This document shows positions 38,425 through 50,075 of a stretch of 64,000 nucleotides of DNA, piece by piece. The notes under the pieces were generated by a model that made no database searches, was not told the DNA's origin, and saw nothing but the letters and a program-made list of their open reading frames with translations. The DNA is from Vitis vinifera. Taxonomy: Eukaryota; Streptophyta; Magnoliopsida; Vitales; Vitaceae. Made by a program: the position numbers and the translations under genes. Within the stretch, counting starts at the first letter, position 1. Every line of letters begins with the position of its first letter. The stretch is from contig NC_081808.1 in the NCBI RefSeq assembly GCF_030704535.1, positions 20,262,501-20,326,500 of the forward strand, written 5' to 3'.

Positions 38425-39518
38425 GATATGTATACTTAGGATATCATATCCCATTAGATAGGATATGATTTCCAATGGAATATGGTATCCTTTGATATAC
38501 ATATTGACATGATATTTTAAAATAGCATATCCAATAATACATTGTTTAAAATAAAAATTATATCACATTCAAATATTTTCTATTTAAAAAATGAAAATTT
38601 TGTTATGTTTAATAATATTCATTATTAAAATATTTAAAATTTACAAATAATTTTTTTATATTATGTTATTTAATATATAAAAATAATTATATATCATATA
38701 TTAATATTATTTTATAAATATTTTTTTAGTTTCTTTTTTTAATCATTAATTTAATTTATAATAAAAAACTATTTTGTAAAATGAGTATATTAAAAAAAAA
38801 TTGATAAAAAAAATGAAATTTTAATACATGGATATGTATATTTCATATCTTACCATGGTATTAACACATCTCATTTTAAAAGAGATGAAAAAAGGTGAAA
38901 ATATATCCTATCACTTATTCTGTCTTATATTTGGTTGAACATAAGATAGAATAAGTGATATGATAACTTATCTTATCCCATCACTAGTCAAATATAAGAT
39001 AAAATATAATATTTTTTCTCTTATCATATCATATATTATATTCGATCAATCAAATATGGTCTAATAATTTTTTTTGAAGAAGAAAATTACCAAATCATTA
39101 GAGACTGCAATTCCTATTACAAAGAACTTCTTCGAATATTTATCTAGATTATAATTTTATTTGTATCTAACAATTGATAATTCAAAAAGGAAAGTTATTA
39201 TACTGATACCACAAGGTAGATAGAACTTGTGACATCCACCGGAACAAACTATACATAATACAACAAGCCATATGACATGCTATTCACCAATTACAAGTGT
39301 CTCATTTGAATTACGTTGATATCATAAATATATAATTTATATATTATATAAAATTAAAAATAATTATAAGAAATTTAAAATATAATAATTAATTTTTTTA
39401 TGATATTTTATTTTTATATTCAATATATCAAATTAAATAATAAAAATATTAATATTAATGTTTTAAATTTTATTGAATATAACATATATAATATTTAAGT
39501 ACTAAGATCTATTTAAAA

Positions 39519-39577
<59 letters not shown>

Positions 39578-39850
39578 TTATATAATCATTTTATATACTA
39601 AGCACGTACTAGAGAGAATAAGATAAGAGAACTTCCAACTTTTTCCTTTTAAAAGAACGTTAAATTGATGTTTCATATGAATCAAATCTGCTCAAATAAC
39701 TACACACACGAAAAAAAAAATCAAAAATAAAATGGGTTTATTTATTTCCTTTGCGTACACGAAACTAAAAACAATTGGCAAACAATGAAAACAATACTAA
39801 TAACGTGGGCATGAAACATGATGGTGAAAGTAGGACAAGGTGATGCTAGG
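38425..39850. repeat. Unit 2 of the segmental duplication, left part
   Basis: Collinear with 4545-6455 and part of 7990-8080 of unit 1. It holds a MITE copy lacking its left terminus (38425-39061), a SABATH promoter relic (39186-39300), and the AACTTCCAAC site uninterrupted by the 319-bp insertion seen in unit 1. No gene. Confidence 0.8.
39522..39575. repeat. (AT)n microsatellite
   Basis: About 54 bp of pure AT repeat; the duplicate in unit 1 (5839-5861) has only about 22 bp. It lies 0.8 kb from the viral locus. Confidence 0.95.
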
Positions 39851-40388
39851 TACATGCATGAGTTGGCCGCTTATAACAAATTGGGATTAGATATTATCCA
39901 CAAAATACTGGAGGTATCAATGGAGCATGAAATGACGTTTCTTCCATGTATCACACAACCTTATTTGTTTTTTTCCGACCTTCTCACATTCGGAGTGTTT
40001 ACTGAATCGAAAAAATTATTGATTCGCAATTCATTAATTCAATAAAATGATATCACAAATATATTTTATTAAAATTAAAAATAATTTTAAAAAATTAATA
40101 TATATAATAATTTTTTTTAATAATATTCTTTTTTTCATGTTGGATATATCAATTAAGTGATGAACATAAATATAAGCATATTAATATATCAAATTTTAGT
40201 AAATAGAATAGGTACACTATTTAAATATAAAAAAATTATAATATTTAATTTTATTTATATATCTACATATTTTATTATTTTAAAATTTTAAAATTATTAA
40301 ATATTCATATTTGTTTCAATGTTTCATATTATAAAAATATGGAAACAACATTAATACAATATGTAACAATATATTAATCATAGGGATT
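39851..40388. other. AT-rich host flank left of the viral locus
   Basis: No gene is visible. Similarity to unit 1 fades after about 39960. Confidence 0.4.
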
Positions 40389-40402
40389 GTATAGTATAAT
40401 AA

Positions 40403-42490
40403 TTAAATCTGTCTAATTAATTTCTTCTTTAATAATGAATCAATTTCTTGTTTACAATATTCTAAAAGCTTTTCATTCATTTGAATCGGCCTAGCTTTGG
40501 TGGGAATTTTGGACTCATCAACATTTTGAATGTAAGGTAAACTTATTTCATGTTTCTTTCTTGACCAAAAAGCATTAGGAAGATCAGAACAAATTTCATT
40601 TTGAAAAAGATCTTGAATCTCTTTTATTTTCTTTTTAACTTTATCTTCTAAAAGTTGTTCATCTACTTTTTTATATTGAATTTCTTTTGATAGATAATTT
40701 ATATGAGCTTTCTTTCTTTGAATTAAATTTATATTCTTATTTATTGAATCACTTTGAACTTGATGTATTTCTTTTTTAGTTAATGGATATATAAAAGGAA
40801 AAAATATGGCATTTCCTAATATTGTAGTTTTGACACCTTCATCATTTACTTGAAACGGATAGAGTAAGGTAATAAAAGGAGTTCCTAATATTAAAGGTTC
40901 ACTCATATTTTGTACTAATATAAATTGAGTTCTAAAACAATAATTATCTTGACATATATGAACATTTTGAAGTTTATATTCTATTTCTAATTTTCCTTTA
41001 TTAGCAGCAAAAAGTTCTTGTCATGTTTTTTCATAATATTTAGTAGGAATTATTCCTTCTTGAATACAATTCATATCAGCTCCTGAGTCTATTAATGCTA
41101 CTATTTCTATTTCAAAATCTTCAACTATAAGTTTTACATTTGTATACCATCTTTGAAAATCTATTTTTGATATTGTATTTATAAATGATTCTATAGGAGT
41201 TATTTTATTAGGTATTATTATTCCTGGTTCTTGGTTTTCAGTAGTTTCAACTAAATCTTGCTTATATTGTATTACATTTCTAATTTGTTCATTCTCTTGT
41301 TTTATTTGATCATTTTCTTGTTTTATTATTTCATTTTCTAATTTTATTTGTTCATTATCTAATTTTAATTGATTTATTTGACTTTTTATTTCTTTTATTT
41401 CTTCTTCCAAGTCTTTAATGGTTATTGGCCTTTGAGTCTTTTTGAATCTATTATAAATTTCATCCATTGAATATTGATTAGGTTTGATGTCTTGAGTTTT
41501 ATTTGGATTTTCAGTGAGAATTAAATTTTTTAGATTTTGTAAATAATTTCTTTGTATTTCTTCATCTTGAATTTTGTCTACAACATCAAAAAATATTTGC
41601 TTATCTACTTTTGAAGATATTACATTTATCTTTTTGATTTTATTTTCTTCTTTTGATGTTTCATTAATTTCTTTTGGATTTTCTATTTTTGTTGTTGTTG
41701 ATGTTTCTGTTGATGTTTTTGTTTCCTTCACCTCTCCCGGGGCAGAAGAAAACAAAATTTGATTAAATTTTGTTTCACTTGACTTTTGTTTTGAATTTTC
41801 ATTTAGCTTTTGATTAATTTTACTTGACTCTTCTTGGATTTTGATTTGTTGATCTAATAATTTTTTATTATGTGGAGAATTTCCTATTGCTTTTCTTGAA
41901 GTTAATGTTGCAATTCTTTTAAGGGGTTTCCTATATTTGAAAAAAGGAATAGTCATCTTAACTTGTTGCATATATTTTTCATATTGTTTTCTTAATGCAT
42001 TTCTAACTTGAGGAGGAAGTTGTTGAAAATAATTTCTTTTTGCAGTATTTTCAGGAGAAAAATAATTTGCTTTAATTAATTCTACTTCAGGAACAAAAGG
42101 ATTTCTTTTAATGTATCTTTTCCTAATGATATTTATGTTTAAAGGAGGTTTATCATGAGATAAATTTTTTGACTCAGACTCTTCTTTAAAAAGAGAAATT
42201 TCAAGAACAAAGTTTGAACTATTTTTTAGTTGATTTTCTATTTGATTTTATTCTTCATTAAATTTTGAATTATTAAATTTTATATGATGACTCTATGATG
42301 ATGCAGCTAATGATGCAGCAGATAATGATGCAGATGATGATGCAGTTGATGCATTTGAAAATCTCATTATCTTATATGAAGAACTTTCTAAATTATATGC
42401 AGAATTATTTAATGCAGATGCAGAATTACCATGGGACCTAAGAGATGTGGAAGAACTATTTCTACTTAATTCCCTAATAATATTACTCAT
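40403..42490 (-). pseudogene. Deleted component-A copy M1: N terminus to 5' part of RT
   Basis: Same reading frame as component A from its ATG (42490) through the coiled-coil region, the retropepsin (DSGAD) and the start of RT. It is cut where the RT sequence meets a leader sequence (AATTAGAC shared by both), about 12 bp before host DNA. In-frame stops occur near 42292, 42251 and 41019. Several sites that are stops in component A are open here, and the reverse, so the damage is partly independent. Confidence 0.85.
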
Positions 42491-42780
42491 TGTCACAGAC
42501 AATAATCACAATTTTGTTCTTAATCAATTCAGATAATTTCCTGAACAGGGACCACCACAAGCGGATCAACACGGGACTTATGCTCCTTCTGCCCTTAAAC
42601 ACCGCTATCAAAGGCTGACCAATCCGTTCACAGGAAATTCAACCCGAACTAAGTCAGGACTAAATCTGCGATTAGTTACTGTTCCAACTCGTAACACCAC
42701 TCGGTTCTCAAGCAGAAAATGGCTCTGATACCATTTGCACCCAGGACATACAACAGTTCGTGCACACAATAATTAAATAA
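42491..42780 (-). other. Viral leader and primer site of M1
   Basis: Leader nearly identical to 44250-44540 and 49785-50075. The tRNA-Met primer site is at 42733-42722. The promoter part of the leader is missing because RT sequence of M2 is fused directly to it at 42781. Confidence 0.8.
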
Positions 42781-43790
42781 TTAAATCTGTCTAATTAATT
42801 TCGTCTTTAATAATGAATCAATTTCTTGTTTACAATATTCTAAAAGCTTTTCATTAATTTGAATCGCCCTAGCTTTGGTGGGAATTTTGGACTCATCAAA
42901 ATTTTGAATATAAGGCAAACTTATCTCATGTTTCTTTCTTGACCAAAAAGCATTAGGAAGATCAGAACAAATTTCATTTTGAAAAAGATCTTGAATCTCT
43001 TTTATTTTCTTTTTAACTTTATCTTCTAAAAGTTGTTCATCTACTTTTTTATATTGAATTTCTTTTGATAGATAATTTATATGAGCTTTTTTTCTTTGAA
43101 TTAAATTTATATTCTTATTTATTGAATCACTTTGAACTTGATGTATTTCTTTTTTAGTTAATGGATATATAAAGGGAAAAAATATGGTATTTCCTAATAT
43201 TGTAGTTTTGACACCTTCATCATTTACTTGAAAAGGATAGAGTAAGGTAATAAAAGGAGTTCCTAATATTAAAGGTTCACTCATATTTTATACTAATATA
43301 AATTGAGTTCTAAAATAATAATTATCTTGACATATATGACCATTTTGAAGTTTATATTCTATTTCTAATTTTCCTTTATTAGCAGCAAAAAGTTCTTGTC
43401 CTGTTTTTTCATAATATTTAGTAGGAATTATTCCTTCTTGAATACAATTCATATCAGCTCCTGAGTCTATTAATGCTACTATTTCTATTTCAAAATCTTC
43501 AACTATAAGTTTTACATTTGTATACCATCTTTGAAAATCTATTTTTGATATTGTATTTATAAATGATTCTATAGGAGTTATTTTATTAGGTATTATTATT
43601 CCTGGTTCTTGGTTTTCAATAGTTTCAGCTAAATCTTGTTTATATTGTATTACATTTCTAATTTGTTCATTCTCTTGTTTTATTTGATCATTTTCTTGTT
43701 TTATTATTTCATTTTCTAATTTTATTTGTTCATTATCTAATTTTAATTGATTTATTTGACTTTTTATTTCTTTCGTGCACGTAATTATTA
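42781..43790 (-). pseudogene. Deleted component-A copy M2: coiled coil to 5' part of RT
   Basis: Begins inside the coiled-coil region at about 43790 and runs through the retropepsin to the same RT::leader junction as M1 (42781). The polyprotein 5' half and the primer site are absent; the R-type leader (43797-44000) is joined straight to the coiled-coil sequence. The protease region is open here, without the stops of component A. Confidence 0.85.
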
Positions 43791-43795
43791 AATAA

Positions 43796-44265
43796 TTAAA
43801 TCTGTCTAATTATCTCCAAGCATAAAAACAGAAATATTTAATGTCTAATACTGTGTAATTTATTGCAGAAATTTAAGCATAATAACACAAATATTTGAAT
43901 CTGAAAATATTGTTTATTGAAAATATACCTTGATTACAGAGAGTTGATGACTACAGGTTGTTGACAGCAGAGGGATGACTCTAACTCAAAGAAGAAAATT
44001 ATAAGAGAAAAATTTTTGAACTCTCAGAATTTTTGCACTCTCTAATATTTTTTCTTTGAGTTAGAGTCATCCCTCTGCTGTCAACAACCTGTAGTCATCA
44101 ACTCTCTGTAATCAAGGTATATTTTCAATAAACAATATTTTCAGATTCAAATATTTGTGTTATTATGCTTAAATTTCTGCAATAAATTACACAGTATTAG
44201 ACATTAAATATTTCTGTTTTTATGCTTGGAGATAATTAGACATATTTAATCATTTAATTATTGTG
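43796..44265. repeat. Head-to-head inverted repeat of the viral leader
   Basis: The R/leader sequence occurs on the minus strand at about 43796-44002 and on the plus strand at 44053-44262. A spacer of about 50 bp separates them. The arms are nearly identical. A transcript crossing it would fold into a long hairpin. The joint has AT-rich micro-similarity (AATATTTTTT). Confidence 0.85.
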
Positions 44266-44296
44266 TGCACGAACTGTTCTATGTCCTGGGTGCAAA

Positions 44297-44308
44297 TGGT
44301 ATCAGAGC
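44297..44308 (+). promoter_or_regulatory. tRNA-Met primer binding site, component A
   Basis: TGGTATCAGAGC, complementary to the 3' end of plant initiator tRNA-Met and used to start minus-strand DNA. It lies 244 nt before the polyprotein ATG. Confidence 0.9.
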
Positions 44309-44540
44309 CATTTTCTGCTTGAGAACCGAGTGGTGTTACGAGTTGGAACAGTAACTAATCACAGATTTAGTCCTAACTTAGTTCGGGTTGAATTTCCTGT
44401 GAACGGATTGGTCAGCCTGTGATAAGCGGTGTTTAAGGGCAGAAGGAGCGTAAGTCCCGTGTTGATCCGCTTGTGGTGGTCCCTGTTCAGGAAATTATCT
44501 GAATTGATTAAGGATAAAATTGTGATTATTTTCTGTGACA

Positions 44541-47500
44541 ATGAGTAATATTATTAGGGAATTAAGTAGAAATAGTTCTTCCAGATCTCTTAGGTCTCAT
44601 GATAGTTCTGCACCTGCATTAAATAATTCTGCATATAATTTAGAAAGTTCTCCATATAAGATAATGAGATTTTCAAATGCATCAACTGCATCATCATCTG
44701 CATCATTACCTGCTGCATCATTAGCTGCATCATCATGGAGTCATCATATAAAATTTAATAATTCAAAATTTAATGAAGAATAAAATCAAATAGAAAATCA
44801 ACTAAAAAATAGTTCAAACTTTGTTCCTGAAATTTCTCTTTTTGAAGAAGAGTCTGAGTCAAAAATTTTCTCTCTTGATAAACCTCCTTTAAATATAAAT
44901 ATCATTAGAAAAAAATACATTAAAAGAAATCCTTTTGTTCCTGAAATAGAATTAATTAAAGCAAATTATTTTTCTCCTGAAAATACTGCAAAAAGAAATT
45001 ATTTTCAACAACTTCCTCCTCAAGTTAGAAATACATTAAGAAAACAATATGAAAAATATATGCAACAAGTTAAGATGACTATTCCTTTTTTCCTTTGGTT
45101 TTTCAAATATAGGAAACCCCTTAAAAGAATTGCAACATTAACTTCAAGAAAAGCAATAGAAAATTCTCCACATAATAAAAAATTATTAGATCAACAAATC
45201 AAAATCCAAGAAGAGTCAAGTAAAATTAATCAAAAGCTAAATGAAAATTCAAAACAAAAGTCAAGTGAAACAAAATTTAATCAAATTTTGTTTTCTTCTG
45301 CCCCGGGAGAGGTGAAGGAAACAAAAACATCAACAGAAACATCAACAACAACAAAAACAGAAAATCCAAAAGAAATTAATGAAACATCAAAAGAAGAAAA
45401 TAAAATCAAAAAGATAAATGTAATATCTTCAAGAGTAGATAAGCAAATATTTTTTGATGTTGTAGACAAAATTCAAGATGAAGAAATACAAAGAAATTAT
45501 TTACAAAATCTAAAAAATTTAATTCTCATTGAAAATCCAAATAAAACTCAAGACATCAAACCTAATCAATATTCAATGGATGAAATTTATAATAGATTCA
45601 AAAAGACTCAAAGGCCAATAACCATTAAAGACTTGGAAGAAGAAATAAAAGAAATAAAAAGTCAAATAAATCAATTAAAATTATATAATGAACAAATAAA
45701 ATTAGAAAATGAAATAATAAAACAAGAAAATGATCAAATAAAACAAGAGAATGAACAAATTAGAAATGTAATACAATATAAACAAGATTTAGCTGAAACT
45801 ATTGAAAACCAAGAACCAGGAATAATAATACCTAATAAAATAACTCCTATAGAATCATTTATAAATACAATATCAAAAATAGATTTTCAAAGATGGTATA
45901 CAAATGTAAAACTTATAGTTGAAGATTTTGAAATAGAAATAGTAGCATTAATAGACTCAGGAGCTGATATGAATTGTATTCAAGAAGGAATAATTCCTAC
46001 TAAATAATATGAAAAAACAGGACAAGAACTTTTTGCTGCTAATAAAGGAAAATTAGAAATATAATATAAACTTCAAAATGTTCATATATGTCAAGATAAT
46101 TATTGTTTTAGAACTCAATTTATATTAGTACAAAATATGAGTGAACCTTTAATATTAGGAACTCCTTTTATTACCTTACTCTATCCTTTTCAAGTAAATG
46201 ATGAAGGTGTCAAAACTACAATATTAGGAAATACCATATTTTTTCCCTTTATATATCCATTAACTAAAAAAGAAATACATCAAGTTCAAAGTGATTCAAT
46301 AAATAAGAATATAAATTTAATTCAAAGAAAACAAGCTCATATAAATTATCTATCAAAAGAAATTCAATATAAAAAAGTAGATGAACAACTTTTAGAAGAT
46401 AAAGTTAAAAAGAAAATAAAAGAGATTCAAGATCTTTTTCAAAATGAAATTTGTTCTGATCTTCCTAATGCTTTTTGGTCAAGAAAGAAACATGAGATAA
46501 ATTTGCCTTATATTCAAAATTTTGATGAGTCCAAAATTCCCACCAAAGCTAGGCCGATTCAAATGAATGAAAAGCTTTTAGAATATTGTAAACAAGAAAT
46601 TGATTCATTATTAAAGAAGAAATTAATTAGACCCTCAAAATCTCCTTGGAGTTGTGCCGCTTTTTATGTTCAAAATGCTGCTGAAATAGAAAGAGGAGCA
46701 CCTAGATTAGTCATTAACTATAAACCTTTAAATAAAGTATTACAATGGATAAGATACCCTATTCCTAATAAGCAAGATTTATTCAAAAGACTTCATAGTT
46801 CTGTCATTTATTCAAAATTTGATATGAAAGCAGGATTCTGGCAGGTTCAAATAAGAGAAGAAGATAGATACAAAACTGCTTTTACTGTCCCTTTTGGTCA
46901 TTATGAATGGAATGTCATGCCCTTTGGTCTCAAAAATGCCCCTTCTGAATTTCAAAATATTATGAATGATATTTTTAATCCTCATTTTTAGTTCATCATT
47001 GTATATATTGATGATGTTTTAGTATTTTCTGATTCATTATAGAAACATTTTATTCATTTGAAAAAGTTTTTTAATGTCATTAAAGCAAATGGAATGGCTT
47101 GTTTTGCTCCAAAAATGAAATTGTTTCAAACAAAAATCAGATTTTTAGGTCATGAAATTTTTCAAGGAAAAACAAAACCGATTCAAAGGTCAATAGAATT
47201 TGCTGACAAATTTCCTGATGAAATTAAAGATAAAAAACAATTGCAAAGATTTTTAGGTTGTTTAAATTATGTTTCTGATTACTTCAAAGATTTAAGAATC
47301 ATTTGTGAACCATTATACAAAAGACTTAGAAAAAATGCACCTGCATGGACTGAGCATCATACTAGTCTAGTCAAAGAAATTAAACAAAGAGTCAAACGTT
47401 TACCATGCATCAGCATCCCTCATCCAAATGCATTACTCATTGTAGAATCAGATGAATCTAATTTAGGTTATGGAGGCATATTAAAACAAGAATATAACAA

Positions 47501-47840
47501 TCAAGTGCATATAGTTAGATATCATTTAGGGATCTGGTTGGGCGCTCAAATAAATTATTCAACTGTCAAAAAAGAAGTTTTATCAATAGTTTTATGTATT
47601 TCAAAATTTCAAAGTGATTTAATAAATAAAAAATTTCTTTTGAAAATTGATTGCAAAGCTGCAAAAGATATTTTACAAAAAGATGTTAAAAATTTAGTTT
47701 CAAAACAAATTTTTGCAAGATGGCAAGCTTTACTTTCAAATTTTGATTTTGAAATCGAATTTATTAAAGGAGAGTTGAATTTCCTTCCTAACTTCCTTAC
47801 TAGGGAGTTTCTGCAGGGTAAGGATCCTTCTCCATCCTAA
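44541..47840 (+). pseudogene. Component A polyprotein: protease, RT, RNase H (five in-frame stops)
   Basis: Pararetroviral replication polyprotein. One frame from ATG 44541 to TAA 47838-47840. In order: Ser/Ala-rich N terminus shared with component B, an IPFFLWFF block also shared with B, a long coiled coil (about 45630-45780), retropepsin (LIDSGAD near 45950), RT (46550-47030; YIDDVLVFS box), and RNase H with its connection (47060-47800). Stops: TAA 44781, TAA 46005, TAA 46062, TAG 46989 and TAG 47040. There is no movement or coat protein in this component, which is unusual for the family. The 44781 stop is shared with M1, so it predates the copies or was there at amplification. It is not translatable as it stands. 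Confidence 0.9.
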
Positions 47841-49135
47841 TGGGCACTCCCGTTAGGCCTCAGCTTCCTTCATCATCTAAGAAAACCAAAGCTTCATATG
47901 CTATGATTTCAAACTTTTCAAATGTTCGTCTTACTTTTCCTTTACAAACATCAAATTCCTTTCAAGTTTTGAGTCCAGATTTTCCTCCTCTTCAACCTTC
48001 AAAAAGTTTTATTCAAGCTTCTAAATCATCCCCTAAAAATATTTTTTTCCAAAGACAATCCAGCCCTAACACTATTTCAACCTTACCTTCTCCTTCTCAG
48101 TCTCCTTCTCAATCTCCTTCTCCTTCATTTTCTTATAGTCAATATGTCAAAAAACCCAAAACATTAGAAATTGCTTTCATTGAGCCAGAGTTCAATTTTG
48201 AAGAGATTCCTAAAATTCTTCCTTACATCTTTCCTCAAGGAGTCAACTTCAATTCGAATGATCCTTTGAAAACTCGTCAATTCTATGAGTTCATCTTGGT
48301 GGACATTGATTCAGTTGAAATTACTCATAACACTGACAAAAACAATCCTCAGAGGATTGCTTTTTCCAAATGTCAAATTCTCAGAGTCATGACCATTGCA
48401 GATTGGAATAAAAAACCCTTCACTTGTAAAGCTTTTAGTCAACCTTTACATCCCATGAGCTACAATTACATAGACTACATGGATGCTTGGTACAATATGT
48501 TTTACTTACAAAGCTACCAGCATTCCTGGTTCATCCAATTTTCAAGAAATTGCAATACCAAATTTCCTGCTTGGTTTCAAAAATGGTGGACTTTCTTTGG
48601 TCTACTAGATTCAATATTTCCTCCTGATATTCAAGAGAAATTCAACTTCTACAAGAGGAAGACTTCATCACAGAATATCACTCAGCCCAGACTCCTGACG
48701 TTCTGTTCGAGATTAAGAATTCCATGGATTCTCACATGGAACATCATCAAGAAGCAAGAGCAACCTCTTCCTTTTCCATTATCTCTTTCTAGAGAATTCA
48801 GCATCAAATGGTGGGACAAATTCAATCATGATTTTGTATGTCAACAGAAGGTTTTGCAATTAATTTCAACAAGACCCGGATCGTCATATTCAAAGGATTC
48901 ATCAAGATCTTCTCAATGACCGACTCAAGAAGAATTCCTAACTTTGAAAAGCAAATGTCAAGCTTCATTAGCAGCCACCACTGATTTAGAGCAATATCGT
49001 CAAGGACTCATTCAAACGCTCAAACAGTTTGGAGATCAAGAAAATGAAGAAACTGAAGATGCAGTTTTATCAGATGACTCATACGTAGACCCTGAGTTTA
49101 TCCTTTATGGAGGACCTATGGGTCAATCCAAATAA
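47840..49135 (+). pseudogene. Component A ORF2, one in-frame stop
   Basis: The start overlaps the polyprotein stop by one base (TAATG), suggesting coupled reinitiation. 431 codons to 49135, interrupted by TGA at 48917. Ser/Pro-rich N terminus (SPSQSPSQSPSPSFSYS), then a Trp/Phe-rich globular part (WFIQFSRN...AWFQKWWTFFGLLDS) and an acidic C-terminal tail. I recognise no catalytic motif. A downstream ORF of unknown function is known in florendoviruses; the role here is unknown. Confidence 0.75.
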
Positions 49136-49197
49136 AAGATTTCAAGAAATTTTTGTACATCTGTATCTTTGTAAATTTGCTTCCCTGTGTTTATCCA

Positions 49198-49800
49198 GTG
49201 TAAAAAAAAAAAAAAAAAAAAAATGAATAGTGATGAATAGTGGGTCTTGTCACCCACTTTATCCTTGAAGGTAACGTGGAGCTTGGGGAAAGAAAGAAAA
49301 AGGTAAAGATCTTTTACCTTCTGCAGAGATAATTCACTAAGGCTCCAGCTGTCTTTCACATGATGAATTTCAATAATTTTCAAGATTGAATATCAGCTCA
49401 CGTCCGAATCCTCACCTATAAAAGGAGTTTTAACCTTCTTCATCAGGCAGAGCTTGGAAGAGTTCCTACAGCCGAGAGAGAGCTTGGGAAGGTTTCAAGA
49501 GTTTTGAGAGATAGTTTCAAGAGTAGAAAAAATATTAGAGAGTGCAAAAATTCTGAGAGTTCAAAAATTTTTCTCTTGTAATTTTTTTCTTTGAGTTAGA
49601 GTCATCCCTCTGCTGTCAACAACCTGTAGTCATCAACTCTCTGTAATCAAGGTATATTTTCAATAAACAATATTTTCAGATTCAAATATTTGTGTTATTA
49701 TGCTTAAATTTCTGCAATAAATTACACAGTATTAGACATTAAATATTTTTGTTTTTATGCTTGGAGATAATTAGACAGATTTAATTATTTAATTATTGCG
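49198..49800 (+). promoter_or_regulatory. Viral promoter and R/leader between components A and B
   Basis: An A-run of about 22 bp (49201-49222) is followed by promoter sequence with a TATA box (TATAAAA, 49417-49423). A transcribed leader follows, with AATAAA-type signals (CAATAAAC near 49660 and CAATAAATT near 49720) as expected of a caulimovirid terminal redundancy. It ends at the primer site of component B. Confidence 0.75.
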
Positions 49801-49831
49801 TGCATGAACTGTTGTATGTCCTGGGTGCAAA

Positions 49832-49843
49832 TGGTATCAGAGC
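49832..49843 (+). promoter_or_regulatory. tRNA-Met primer binding site, component B
   Basis: TGGTATCAGAGC, in a leader nearly identical to that of component A. Confidence 0.9.
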
Positions 49844-50075
49844 CATTTTCTGCTTGAGAACCGAGTGGTGTTACGAGTTAGAACAGTAATTAATCACAGA
49901 TTTAGTCCTGACTTAGTTCGGGTTGAATTTCCTTTGAACGGATTGGTCAGCCTGTGATAAGCGGTGTTTAAGGGCAGAAGGAGCGTAAGTCCCGTGTTGA
50001 TCCACTTGTGGTGGTCCTTATTCAGGAAATTATCTGAATTGATTAAGGATAAAATTGTGATTATTTTCTGTGACA

